This document shows, piece after piece, positions 6,387-13,520 of a stretch of 14,281 bases of DNA (position 1 is its first letter; each line of letters opens with the position of its first letter). The notes below the pieces were generated by a model. It worked only from the letters and a program-made list of their open reading frames with translations. It did no database searches and was not told the DNA's origin. The stretch comes from Alphaproteobacteria bacterium (GTDB taxonomy: Bacteria; Pseudomonadota; Alphaproteobacteria; Caulobacterales; Maricaulaceae): NCBI GenBank assembly GCA_030428405.1, contig JAUIEH010000023.1, forward strand, positions 1-14,281, in the 5' to 3' direction. The translations under genes were made by a program, and so were the position numbers.

Positions 6387-7154
6387 TCAGACGTGACGCG
6401 CGATCAATTGCATGCCTTGCCACGCCAGCAGCAGCGCCATCGCAGTCAGAAGCAAAGTCAGTCCGATCATGAACGCCTTTTCCGGCAGGCGCTTCAAGAC
6501 CGCCGTTCCAGCGAGCGTGCCGAGAAAGCCGGTGGCGATCATGACCGCCATGAGGGGAATCCAGTCCGCGAAAGCGAAGCCCAGCATGCCGAAGATCACC
6601 ACTTTGAGGACGTGCTGCACGCTCATGCAGGTCGAAAACGTCGCCACCTGCGCCAGCCGGTCGAGACCGCGCGCGCGCAAAAATGCTGCGGTGAACGGAC
6701 CGGTCGCGCCAAAGAACATTGTTAGTGCACCGCCTAAAGCGCCGCCGGCCGCCATAGCGAGATTGCTCGAGCCGAGCCCGCGTGGCTTAGGGCCCCAGAC
6801 CATGAACAGGATGAAGGCGGCGATGGCGATTTTCATCGGCCCGTCAGGCAAGTTGGTGACGGTGACCGCGCCGACCAGGGCGCCGATGAGCCCGCCGCCG
6901 CAGAACCAGGCCGTCAGCACCCAGTCAATATGCGCGCGCTGCACGGCCGCGCGCCCGGCATTGGACCCGAATTGAACGACGCCGTGCACGGGAATCACGG
7001 TCGCCACCGGCATGCCTGTCGCCATGATGGCGAGCAGCGCCACGCCGCCGCCAATGCCGAAGGCCGCCGTCAGCGCGGATGTGAAAAAGCTTGCGATGGC
7101 GAGCACGCTCGCAAAGCCGACGGAGACGTCAGTGGGCAGAAGAGCCTCGATCAT
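6387..7154 (-). CDS. TauE/SafE family sulfite/organo-anion exporter permease
   Basis: A 255-aa membrane protein with about eight hydrophobic segments in two repeats, as in the TauE/SafE (DUF81) family. Characteristic features are FFTSALTAAFGIGGGVALLAIM near residues 26-47 (the Gly-rich helix GxGGG), HGVVQFGSNAGRA (56-68), a short charged cytosolic loop GPKPRGL, and the second-half repeat GALGGALTMFFGATGPF. Known members move sulfite, sulfoacetate, taurine-derived anions or related compounds across the inner membrane; the substrate cannot be read here. The start ATG overlaps the stop of the upstream LysE-type gene by four bases (ATGA), implying translational coupling and a two-gene exporter operon. 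No independent strong SD is seen (AGGCGCGGG is weak), in line with coupling. Confidence 0.92.
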   Translation of the reverse strand: MIEALLPTDVSVGFASVLAIASFFTSALTAAFGIGGGVALLAIMATGMPVATVIPVHGVVQFGSNAGRAAVQRAHIDWVLTAWFCGGGLIGALVGAVTVTNLPDGPMKIAIAAFILFMVWGPKPRGLGSSNLAMAAGGALGGALTMFFGATGPFTAAFLRARGLDRLAQVATFSTCMSVQHVLKVVIFGMLGFAFADWIPLMAVMIATGFLGTLAGTAVLKRLPEKAFMIGLTLLLTAMALLLAWQGMQLIARHV

Positions 7155-7774
7155 GACCCGCGCCTGTAGAACGCGGTGACAGCGGCGAGCGATAGAAACA
7201 CTGTGCCGACGCCGCGCTCAAACCAGCGTGCGACAGTCTCGCGCGCCAGCAGGAGACGCAACCCGCCCGCAGCGAGCGCATAGCCTGTCAGCACGACTGC
7301 TTCGATCACCTGGCTGGTGAGCCCAAGAATGACGACCTGGGCGACCGCGCCCTGTGCGGGGTCTATGAATTGCGGCAACAAGGCTGCGAAGAAGAGCATC
7401 GCTTTCGGATTGGCCAGCTGCACGAGCGCGCCGTCGCGAAAGCTGTTTGCGACCGGCGGACCGGCGACCCTTCTCGGTGCGCGACGCTGAAACGAGCCCC
7501 ATATGGCTTTTGCGCCCAGCCAGGCGAGATAGGCCGCGCCGATCCATTTCAGCGTCAGGAAAACGATGTGAGAGGCGGCGATGACCGCAATCAGGCCGAG
7601 CGCGGACAAGACGAAATAAAAGCTATTCGCCGCCACGATGCCGGCGCCGGCGGCGAGGCCTGCGCGCCAACCCCGCCAGCCCGCCTGGCTTGCGACGAAT
7701 AATGTCGCGGGGCCCGGCGTCAGGCATAAAAGGGTTTCAACGGCGACGAACATCGCCCAAGTCTCTAACGACAT
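7151..7774 (-). CDS. LysE/RhtB family amino-acid-type exporter
   Basis: A 207-aa inner-membrane protein with about six hydrophobic segments. It carries the LysE/RhtB hallmark LCLTPGPATLFVASQ in the first helix region, the re-entrant pattern LKWIGAAYLAWLGAKAIW, and the central RDGALVQLANPKAMLFFAALLPQFI (split), where NPKA is highly conserved. Family members export amino acids such as lysine, homoserine or threonine, and sometimes other metabolites. The ATG at 7774 gives the normal family start (SLETW before the first helix). The longer open frame from 8068 is not used because its 98 extra residues are the antisense of the helicase. AGGGG (7786-7790) is an SD at 11 bases and a sigma70-like promoter lies at 7808-7836. 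It is first in an operon with the TauE/SafE gene and starts head-to-head with the helicase, sharing CATG. Confidence 0.93.
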   Translation of the reverse strand: MSLETWAMFVAVETLLCLTPGPATLFVASQAGWRGWRAGLAAGAGIVAANSFYFVLSALGLIAVIAASHIVFLTLKWIGAAYLAWLGAKAIWGSFQRRAPRRVAGPPVANSFRDGALVQLANPKAMLFFAALLPQFIDPAQGAVAQVVILGLTSQVIEAVVLTGYALAAGGLRLLLARETVARWFERGVGTVFLSLAAVTAFYRRGS

Positions 7775-10328
7775 GGCTGTCACATCCCCTCGGGCGCGCA
7801 AACGCCGATCAGAAAAGACGCCGCCGGCTTCGTCAATCGTGGCGTTGCCCGAGCGCTTTGCGCAATGGTTTGAGGGACGCGGTTGGAGCCCGCGCCGCCA
7901 CCAGCTCGAAGCCGTGGCGGCCGCGCAGGCGGGGCGTTCTGCGCTGGTGATCGCGCCGACCGGCGGCGGCAAGACGCTCGCCGGCTTTCTGCCCAGCCTC
8001 GTCGAAATCGCCGCTGAGATCGACGCCTGGGACGCCAAACCGTCCGACCGGCCCCACAAGCTGCACACGCTCTATATCTCGCCGCTCAAGGCGCTCGCGG
8101 TGGATGTCGCGCGCAATCTTCAAACGCCAGCCCAGGAGATGGGCCTTGGCGTGCGCGCCGAGACCCGCACGGGCGACACGCCGCCGAACAGGCGTCAGCG
8201 TCAACGCGCCAAGCCGCCGGACATCCTCTTAACGACGCCGGAGCAATTGGCGCTGCTCATTGCCTCAGATCACGCGGACGCGTTTTTCGAGGATCTGCGC
8301 TGCGTCATTGTCGATGAAGCCCACGCCATCGCGCCGACCAAGCGCGGGGATTTGCTCGCGCTGGGCATGTCCGTGCTCAGACGATGGGCGCCGGCGCATA
8401 GGAGGGTGGGCCTCTCGGCGACAGTGCATGACGAACAAGCGCTCGCCCGTTGGATTGGCGGCGGGGAGGCGGCTGACGGCGCCGTTGCGCCAGCCCATAT
8501 CATTCATGGCGATCCCGGCGCGCCGCCGCGCATCGACGTGCTGGTGTCGGAAGAGCGGGTTCCGTGGAAGGGTCATTCCGGTCGTCATGCGTATAAAGAG
8601 GTTTACGAGGCGATCAAGTCCGCGCGCACGGCGCTCGTGTTCGTCAATACGCGCAGCCAGGCGGAGATGACGTTTCAGGGCCTCTGGTCAGTCAATGAGG
8701 ACGCGTTGCCAATCGCGCTGCATCACGGCTCGCTTGCGGTCGAGCAACGCCGCAAGGTCGAAGCCGCCATGACGCGCGGCGAGCTGCGCGGCGTCGTGTG
8801 CACGTCAACGCTCGATCTGGGTGTGGATTGGGGCGATGTCGACCTTGTCATCCAGATGGGCGCTCCCAAAGGCTCGTCGCGTCTCATCCAGCGGATCGGC
8901 CGCGCCAATCACCGGCTGGACGAACCCTCGCGCGCGCTCCTGGTGCCGTCAAACCGCTTCGAGGCGCTGGAATGCCAGGCCGCGCAGGACGCGGTCTCGC
9001 AAATGGATCTGGACGGCGAACCATGGCGGCCGGGCGCGCTCGATGTTCTTGCCCAGCATGTCATGGGCTGCGCGTGCGGCGAGCCGTTCGACGCTGTTGC
9101 TCTTTACAATGAGATTCGAACCGCTGCGCCATACGCCGAACTGGACTGGGAGACGTTCGAGCGCATCGTCGATTTCGTCGCGACAGGCGGTTATGCGCTG
9201 CGCAGCTATGACCGCTTCAAGCGCATCGTGCGCGGAACGGACGGCAAATGGCGCGCCTCCACGCCCGCCATGGCGCAGCGTCATCGCATGAATGTCGGCG
9301 CCATTGTCGAAGCCGCTTATCTCGACGTGCGCCAGATCACTGGCCGCGCCGGCGCGCCTGCCGCATCGCGCATGGGACGGCGCATCGGTCAAATCGAAGA
9401 ATGGTATATCGAGCACATGACGCCCGGCGACACCTTCATCTTCGCCGGCGCGTTGTGGCGCTTCGTGACCGTCGTGGAAACCTCCGTGCTCGTTGCGCGC
9501 GCTGCGGAAGGCGAGCCCAAAGTGCCGAGCTGGCAGGGCGGCAAGTTTCCGCTCTCAACGTTCCTCGCCAAGCGCGTGCGCGCCATGCTCTATGATCCGG
9601 AGAGCTGGAGCGAGCTGCCGAGGCAGGTGCGCGAATGGCTTGAAGTGCAGCGCCGCCGGTCATCCATTCCGAAGGCGGATGAAATGCTCGTTGAGACGTT
9701 CCCGCAAAACGATAAGCATTATCTCGTCGCTTATCCGTTTGAGGGCCGGCTCGCGCATCAAACGCTGGGCTTCCTGCTGACCCGAAGGCTGGAGCGCGCC
9801 GGGCTCAAGCCCATGGGGTTCGTCGCGAATGACTACGCATTGTCGGTCTGGGGCCTGGAAGACATGTCCGGCGCAGATCTGGACGCGCTCTTCGCCGAGG
9901 ACATGCTTGGCGACGATCTCGACGCGTGGCTCGCCGAAAGCGTGATGATGAAGCGCACCTTCCGCACCTGTGCGCTGATCTCGGGGCTGATTGAGCGACG
10001 TAATCCGGGAGCGGAGAAAACCGGCCGCCAGGTCACGTTCTCGACCGATCTTATTTACGACGTGCTCGTCAAACACCAGCCGGATCACATCTTGCTGGAG
10101 GCCGCCTGGCAGGACGCCGGCTCCGCGCTATTGCTCGATCTGCGTCGGCTCGGCGATGCGCTGAAGCGCGTGCGCGGCAAGGTCTGCCATGCCGCGCTCG
10201 ACCGTGTCTCGCCGCTCGCCGTCCCGGTCATGCTGGAGATCGGCCGCGTGTCGATCCACGGCGACGCTTCCGAAGCGCTGTTGGAAGAAAGCGAAGCCGA
10301 ACTCATCGAAGCCGCCATGCGGGAGTGA
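7773..10328 (+). CDS. Ligase-associated DNA damage response DEXH box helicase (Lhr-core type)
   Basis: An 851-aa superfamily 2 3'-5' helicase of the Lhr-core class, which uses ATP to translocate on single strands and unwind duplexes in DNA repair. Walker A is APTGGGKT (61-68), motif Ia TLYISPLKAL, Ib TTPEQL, II DEAH (181-184), III SAT (215-217). In RecA2 come ALVFVNTRSQAE, HHGS, TSTLDLGVDWGDVD and motif VI QRIGRANHR. The winged-helix and C-terminal Lhr-core domains follow (GRRIGQIEEWYIEHMTPGD, VPSWQGGKFPLS, FVANDYALSVW). All ATPase motifs look intact. Length fits Lhr-core, about half of full Lhr. The start is uncertain: ATG 7773 adds a basic tail with no good SD; GTG 7839 would begin right at the conserved LPERFAQWF and leave room for the opposing promoter. 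PdeM and the ligase homologue, its usual partners, lie 3.2 kb downstream and 4.6 kb upstream on the other strand. Confidence 0.95.
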   Translation: MAVTSPRARKRRSEKTPPASSIVALPERFAQWFEGRGWSPRRHQLEAVAAAQAGRSALVIAPTGGGKTLAGFLPSLVEIAAEIDAWDAKPSDRPHKLHTLYISPLKALAVDVARNLQTPAQEMGLGVRAETRTGDTPPNRRQRQRAKPPDILLTTPEQLALLIASDHADAFFEDLRCVIVDEAHAIAPTKRGDLLALGMSVLRRWAPAHRRVGLSATVHDEQALARWIGGGEAADGAVAPAHIIHGDPGAPPRIDVLVSEERVPWKGHSGRHAYKEVYEAIKSARTALVFVNTRSQAEMTFQGLWSVNEDALPIALHHGSLAVEQRRKVEAAMTRGELRGVVCTSTLDLGVDWGDVDLVIQMGAPKGSSRLIQRIGRANHRLDEPSRALLVPSNRFEALECQAAQDAVSQMDLDGEPWRPGALDVLAQHVMGCACGEPFDAVALYNEIRTAAPYAELDWETFERIVDFVATGGYALRSYDRFKRIVRGTDGKWRASTPAMAQRHRMNVGAIVEAAYLDVRQITGRAGAPAASRMGRRIGQIEEWYIEHMTPGDTFIFAGALWRFVTVVETSVLVARAAEGEPKVPSWQGGKFPLSTFLAKRVRAMLYDPESWSELPRQVREWLEVQRRRSSIPKADEMLVETFPQNDKHYLVAYPFEGRLAHQTLGFLLTRRLERAGLKPMGFVANDYALSVWGLEDMSGADLDALFAEDMLGDDLDAWLAESVMMKRTFRTCALISGLIERRNPGAEKTGRQVTFSTDLIYDVLVKHQPDHILLEAAWQDAGSALLLDLRRLGDALKRVRGKVCHAALDRVSPLAVPVMLEIGRVSIHGDASEALLEESEAELIEAAMRE
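7808..7836 (-). promoter_or_regulatory. Sigma70-like promoter for the LysE-TauE/SafE operon
   Basis: On the minus strand TTGACG (7836-7831) is followed after exactly 17 bases by TCTGAT (7813-7808), which match the TTGACA and TATAAT consensus at five and four of six positions. A start about seven bases on would give a leader of about 27 bases with AGGGG before the ATG at 7774. With the helicase start at 7773 the promoter lies inside its first codons; with GTG 7839 it lies in the gap. Confidence 0.45.
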
Positions 10329-10349
10329 GGCGCGCCTATTTCACGCGAG

Positions 10350-11825
10350 CTAGAGCGTCAGCATCTCAGCGACGGCTTCGTCGAATGACGCGGCTATGCC
10401 AGCATTGGCTCTAACCCTGTCAAAGGCGCCGCGCGGCGGATCGGAATGTAGATAGGTCGTCATGTTCAAGAGGGCGGCGCGGTTATTGTCGTCGCACTGA
10501 AAGATGGCGCGATTGGGAGCGCCGCTGGACATCATCGCTTTGAAGTTCAAGAACATGCGCGCTTCCGGCGTTTCTGTTCGTGCAAGCTGGGCGGGCGCGG
10601 ACTTGATCAATCGCTTGGTTGCGCCGATTTCGCGCAGATAGTCCGCACGCGACTTGTCCTTGGTGAATGAGACGAGGTCGCGTTCAATGTCGACGCATTC
10701 CTCCCAATTCGGCCGTGCGATCAAAACGCGCCACGCGGCGGGCGCACGCATGTCGCCGTGCATTCCGGTCAAAAAGCCGACATGAGCGTTTACGCCCTGC
10801 CTCCCGCCGCCATCGGCCAGGTCAGTGGTGGTCAACGCGATACGGTGCGGGGACCGGTGTGGCGTCCCATCGCCCCAGAAAGCGATCAAATTGGGCTTGG
10901 TGTCGAAATTTGGCGGCGCCTTCACAAGAGCGAAAGCGTTCGGCTCACTGAATGGTTCTTTGCTGACCTGCGCGTCGTCTGCCGCCGTGGGATTGGTCGC
11001 GTCGGACCGCCATGGCAGATAGAGCGCGCGCGTGATCGGCTTTGCGAGCGGACCGCGCGTCTCATCACGGTCGGACGCTTCATAAAGCCAGAGCAGATCG
11101 CGATGCAGCTCGACCGCTTCGCCATCGAGCCCGCCGCGGCGCGCCTCCCTTATGACGAGGTAAAGTCCGTGTTCGGTGTAATTGTCTTCCTGCCGGTCAT
11201 GTCCGTAGATCGACGAGGCGACGGCGTCGGGCGACAACAGACAGGCGACCGATAGGGTCTTGCGCCGGGCGTCGAGCATGCGCCGCTCAATCGGCGACAA
11301 TTGTTGAAGCGCTGCCTGGTCCGTGGAGAGGTCGAAACATCGCCCGATATTGTCGCCGCCGTGCTCGCGGATGGTTTGCCGTTTAAAACCGAGCTGCCCC
11401 GGCTCTTGGTCGAAGAACCAGTTCCGAAACCGTTCTTCGTCTTCGACGATTGCGCGATCCCAGTCGACGCGTGCGCAAATCTCCTGGACGCCTCGGCCGT
11501 AAGCGCCTTGTGCCGCGGCGCGCAAGACCAGACGCACGCCGTTCAGAAAATTCTGGGCCGGCGCATTGCTGGAGCGCAGCTGCCTGATATCCGTGCGCGC
11601 GCCTTTGAGCTGTTCGGGCAAATAGTGATGAAGGCCGTTGAGCGTTTCCTGGTCGGTCTCGACATGCGCGCTGAGCAGGCGGCGCACGCCGTTTAGCGCA
11701 AAAAGCGGTGACAGCCGGCGCCCGAATGTCGCTGCGCGCGCCATGGACGCCACACCTAGAACGGTCAGCAGACGCTTCGCGCCGGGCTGCAATTTGTCGT
11801 AGATCAAAGCGCCCGCGCGCCTCAT
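10350..11825 (-). CDS. Protein of unknown family, 491 aa
   Basis: I do not recognise this protein. It has no clear transmembrane helix beyond a weakly hydrophobic stretch at about 17-31 (RLLTVLGVASMARAA), too polar-flanked to be a convincing signal. The rest looks soluble, with charged helices (EDEERFRNWFFDQEPGQLGF, IERRMLDARRKTLSVACLL) and mixed alpha/beta segments (HGLYLVIREARR, PNLIAFWGDGTPHRSPHRIALTT, AWRVLIARPNWEECVDIERDL). I see no nucleotide-binding, nuclease or peptidase signature. The start is well supported by GGAGGA (11832-11837) six bases upstream. Its 3' end converges on the helicase stop with a 21-base gap, and it is divergent from the YaiI gene across 132 bases. GC looks lower than in its neighbours: three 60-base lines I counted gave 53-60%, though others reach 63-70%. 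This hints at a different history but does not prove transfer. It is real coding sequence by length and SD. Confidence 0.8.
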   Translation of the reverse strand: MRRAGALIYDKLQPGAKRLLTVLGVASMARAATFGRRLSPLFALNGVRRLLSAHVETDQETLNGLHHYLPEQLKGARTDIRQLRSSNAPAQNFLNGVRLVLRAAAQGAYGRGVQEICARVDWDRAIVEDEERFRNWFFDQEPGQLGFKRQTIREHGGDNIGRCFDLSTDQAALQQLSPIERRMLDARRKTLSVACLLSPDAVASSIYGHDRQEDNYTEHGLYLVIREARRGGLDGEAVELHRDLLWLYEASDRDETRGPLAKPITRALYLPWRSDATNPTAADDAQVSKEPFSEPNAFALVKAPPNFDTKPNLIAFWGDGTPHRSPHRIALTTTDLADGGGRQGVNAHVGFLTGMHGDMRAPAAWRVLIARPNWEECVDIERDLVSFTKDKSRADYLREIGATKRLIKSAPAQLARTETPEARMFLNFKAMMSSGAPNRAIFQCDDNNRAALLNMTTYLHSDPPRGAFDRVRANAGIAASFDEAVAEMLTL

Positions 11826-11947
11826 CCGGTTTCCTCCGCGCTGGCGAAAATAACGAACGCAACCCTAGGCAGCTATTTCAGCAGACGAGTACGAAATGCA
11901 ACCTCAGCGATCATGTGTTCCTTGTGGAATATGCGACTCGAACAGCC

Positions 11948-11952
11948 GGGGA
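11948..11952 (+). promoter_or_regulatory. Shine-Dalgarno site fixing the YaiI start
   Basis: GGGGA five bases before ATG 11958. It supports this start over the upstream in-frame ATG at 11913, whose added residues (MCSLWNMRLEQPGTD) are not family-like. No promoter pair was convincing in the divergent gap 11826-11957. Confidence 0.6.
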
Positions 11953-11957
11953 CGGAC

Positions 11958-12413
11958 ATGACGGCCATCTATGTCGACGCCGACGCCTGCCCGGTGAAGG
12001 ACGAGGTCTATCGTGTCGCCCAACGGCTGGAGCTGAGCGTCTATGTCGTCGCGAACAGCTGGATCCGGACGCCGCAGGACAAGCGCATCGAGATGGTCGT
12101 TGTTGAAGATGGGCCGGATGTCGCCGATGACTGGATCGCCGAGCGCGCCGGGCGCGGCGATGTCGTGATCACGCAGGACGTGCCGCTGGCCGGACGCGTT
12201 GTCGCTTCGGGCGCTGAAGCGCTCAGCCCGACAGGCCGCGTGTTCGACGAAAACAGCGTCGGCGCCGCCGTTGCGATGCGCGATCTTCTGACGGATCTGC
12301 GTTCGGCGGGCGTTGAAACAAGCGGGCCGCAGGCCTTTTCAAAGGCGGACCGAAACCAGTTCCTGCAGGCGCTCGACGCGGCAGTGCACCGGGCCAAACG
12401 CGCAGCGAAGTGA
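11958..12413 (+). CDS. yaiI: YaiI/YqxD family protein (UPF0178, DUF188)
   Basis: A 151-aa cytosolic protein of the UPF0178 family, whose fold is PIN-like; its biological role is not established. It begins with the diagnostic IYVDADACPVKDEVYRVA (residues 4-21), where the Asp residues of DADACP resemble an acidic metal site. Then come VYVVANS, the VVEDGPDVADDWI segment and the family signature GDVVITQDVPLAGRVV followed by ALSPTGRVFDENSVG. The C-terminus is the usual FLQALDAAVHRAKR helix. Length is standard (about 150). It stands alone, divergent from the unknown 491-aa gene, and converges on the SRPBCC gene with a 17-base gap. Confidence 0.95.
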   Translation: MTAIYVDADACPVKDEVYRVAQRLELSVYVVANSWIRTPQDKRIEMVVVEDGPDVADDWIAERAGRGDVVITQDVPLAGRVVASGAEALSPTGRVFDENSVGAAVAMRDLLTDLRSAGVETSGPQAFSKADRNQFLQALDAAVHRAKRAAK

Positions 12414-12430
12414 CGACTGGGATCTGAGCC

Positions 12431-12985
12431 TTAGTCTTCGGGCGTTTCGGCTTCTTCCGGCTCGTCAGACGCGATCGCAACGCCGGTGAGGTTTGAGAAC
12501 GCAGCCCCGAAGACGCCATCGACCGGCTCCGCCAACAAGCCGACATCGGCGACGCTGGTTCCTGCAGCAATAAAGTTCGCCTCGACGGCCGTGCCGCCAT
12601 TTTCGCCATCCGCAAGGCTGAAGGTGATGACCGCCGTCACGCCCATGCCCTGAAGCGGACCGAGAGGCGCTTCAAAGCGGATGGCTTCACCGGTCTGGAT
12701 GAGCAGGACGCGTCCATGCTCCACCGCGCCGCCGTCCCAGGTCTCGCACCAGCATCCGCCGGGCTGCAGGTCGAGGGAGAGATTGGCGGCGTCGCCGGAA
12801 TAGGTGTGCTCGCTGTTCCACCAGGCCGAGATGTCGGTCAGCCGCGCCCAGGCGGCGTCGCGGTCAAGCTCGCTTTCGGCTTCGAAATGCAACGAAAAGC
12901 CGTCCGGCGCGGCGCGCACGACCTCAGCGCCGGCGGGGGCGGCTGTGAGCGCGAAAAGGGAAGCGGCGAAAAGCATGGCGCGCAT
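12431..12985 (-). CDS. Secreted SRPBCC (START/Bet v1-like) domain protein
   Basis: A 184-aa protein with a Sec signal peptide (MRAMLFAASLFALTAAPAGA) and likely cleavage after AGA at residue 20, so it should act in the periplasm. The mature region has the SRPBCC layout: a first strand (FSLHFEAESELDRDAAWARL), the conserved DISAWWNSEHTYSGDA helix-turn as in polyketide-cyclase/AHSA1-like proteins, strand pairs (LQPGGCWCETWDGG, HGRVLLIQTGEAIRFEAPLGPLQ) and a long C-terminal helix, then an acidic tail (EPEEAETPED). The fold forms a hydrophobic ligand cavity; no ligand is known. I start at ATG 12985 because GGGAGAT lies five bases upstream and the signal peptide then begins normally; ATG 13003 adds six residues before the signal and overlaps the SD. 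A consensus -35 box TTGACA on the minus strand (13029-13024) has no matching -10. Confidence 0.88.
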   Translation of the reverse strand: MRAMLFAASLFALTAAPAGAEVVRAAPDGFSLHFEAESELDRDAAWARLTDISAWWNSEHTYSGDAANLSLDLQPGGCWCETWDGGAVEHGRVLLIQTGEAIRFEAPLGPLQGMGVTAVITFSLADGENGGTAVEANFIAAGTSVADVGLLAEPVDGVFGAAFSNLTGVAIASDEPEEAETPED

Positions 12986-12990
12986 GGTCG

Positions 12991-12997
12991 ATCTCCC
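12991..12997 (-). promoter_or_regulatory. Shine-Dalgarno site fixing the SRPBCC start
   Basis: The minus strand reads GGGAGAT five bases before ATG 12985. This selects 12985 over the ATG at 13003 that the same frame also offers. Confidence 0.6.
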
Positions 12998-13142
12998 GAG
13001 CAATCGTGAGGATGCATGTTGGCTGTCAACTTACGGAGTGCGCCGCGCCGCTTCCACAGCGATGCGACCAGCGCGCATTGACCTGCAACGATCTACGCGG
13101 CCAGCTCTGTAAGACGGTCTTTCGGCCGAAGGAGCGGGCGCG

Positions 13143-13520
13143 ATGGCGAGCGATGCGTCGAGCGAAATCAGGCAGGGCGGATGCGCCTGCGGCCGCACGC
13201 GCTTTGAAGCGCGCGGCGCGCCGAAATTCGTCGCCAATTGCCATTGTGCGTCCTGCCGCCGCGCCACCGGCGCTTCAATGTCGAGCTTTGTCGGCTTCAA
13301 GTCAGAGCAGGTGACGTGGTCGGGCGAAGCGCCGGCTATATTCGCCAGCTCGCCGGGTGTGGAGCGGCGCTTTTGTTCTGCGTGCGGGACGGCCTTGAGC
13401 TATGCCGGAGAGAAATGGGCCGGCGAGACGCATCTCATTTTGGGCGCGTTCGACGATCCGCGCGCCTTCACGCCGACGGCCGAAGCCTTCAAGGAAGAAG
13501 CCCTGGATTGGCTGAAATGA
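13143..13520 (+). CDS. GFA (CENP-V/glutathione-dependent formaldehyde-activating-like) zinc protein
   Basis: A 125-aa protein of the GFA/CENP-V fold. The zinc ligands are visible: CAC at 14-16, the CHCASCRRATG block with Cys33, Cys35 and Cys38, and FCSACGT with Cys78 and Cys81. It ends with the usual ILGAFDDPRAFTP strand. Gfa of Paracoccus was described as promoting the glutathione-formaldehyde adduct, but that activity is disputed, and most members of the family have no known substrate. AAGGAG (13129-13134) eight bases before the ATG fixes the start. The stop TGA overlaps the pdeM start (ATGA), so the two genes are translationally coupled. It is divergent from the SRPBCC gene across 157 bases, in which TTGACC (13078-13083) is a lone -35-like box. 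Confidence 0.93.
   Translation: MASDASSEIRQGGCACGRTRFEARGAPKFVANCHCASCRRATGASMSSFVGFKSEQVTWSGEAPAIFASSPGVERRFCSACGTALSYAGEKWAGETHLILGAFDDPRAFTPTAEAFKEEALDWLK

Noticed and set aside
7775..8068. A 98-residue N-terminal extension of the LysE-type exporter
   Set aside because: It is the antisense of the helicase 5' region; the exporter family starts at the residue encoded from 7774.
8260..8670. Second long frame on the plus strand within the helicase
   Set aside because: It is a shifted reading of the helicase coding sequence, with no SD and a low-complexity Arg/Ser-rich product.
13024..13029. Consensus TTGACA on the minus strand upstream of the SRPBCC gene
   Set aside because: No acceptable -10 hexamer occurs at 16-18 bases, so it stays a lone -35-like box.
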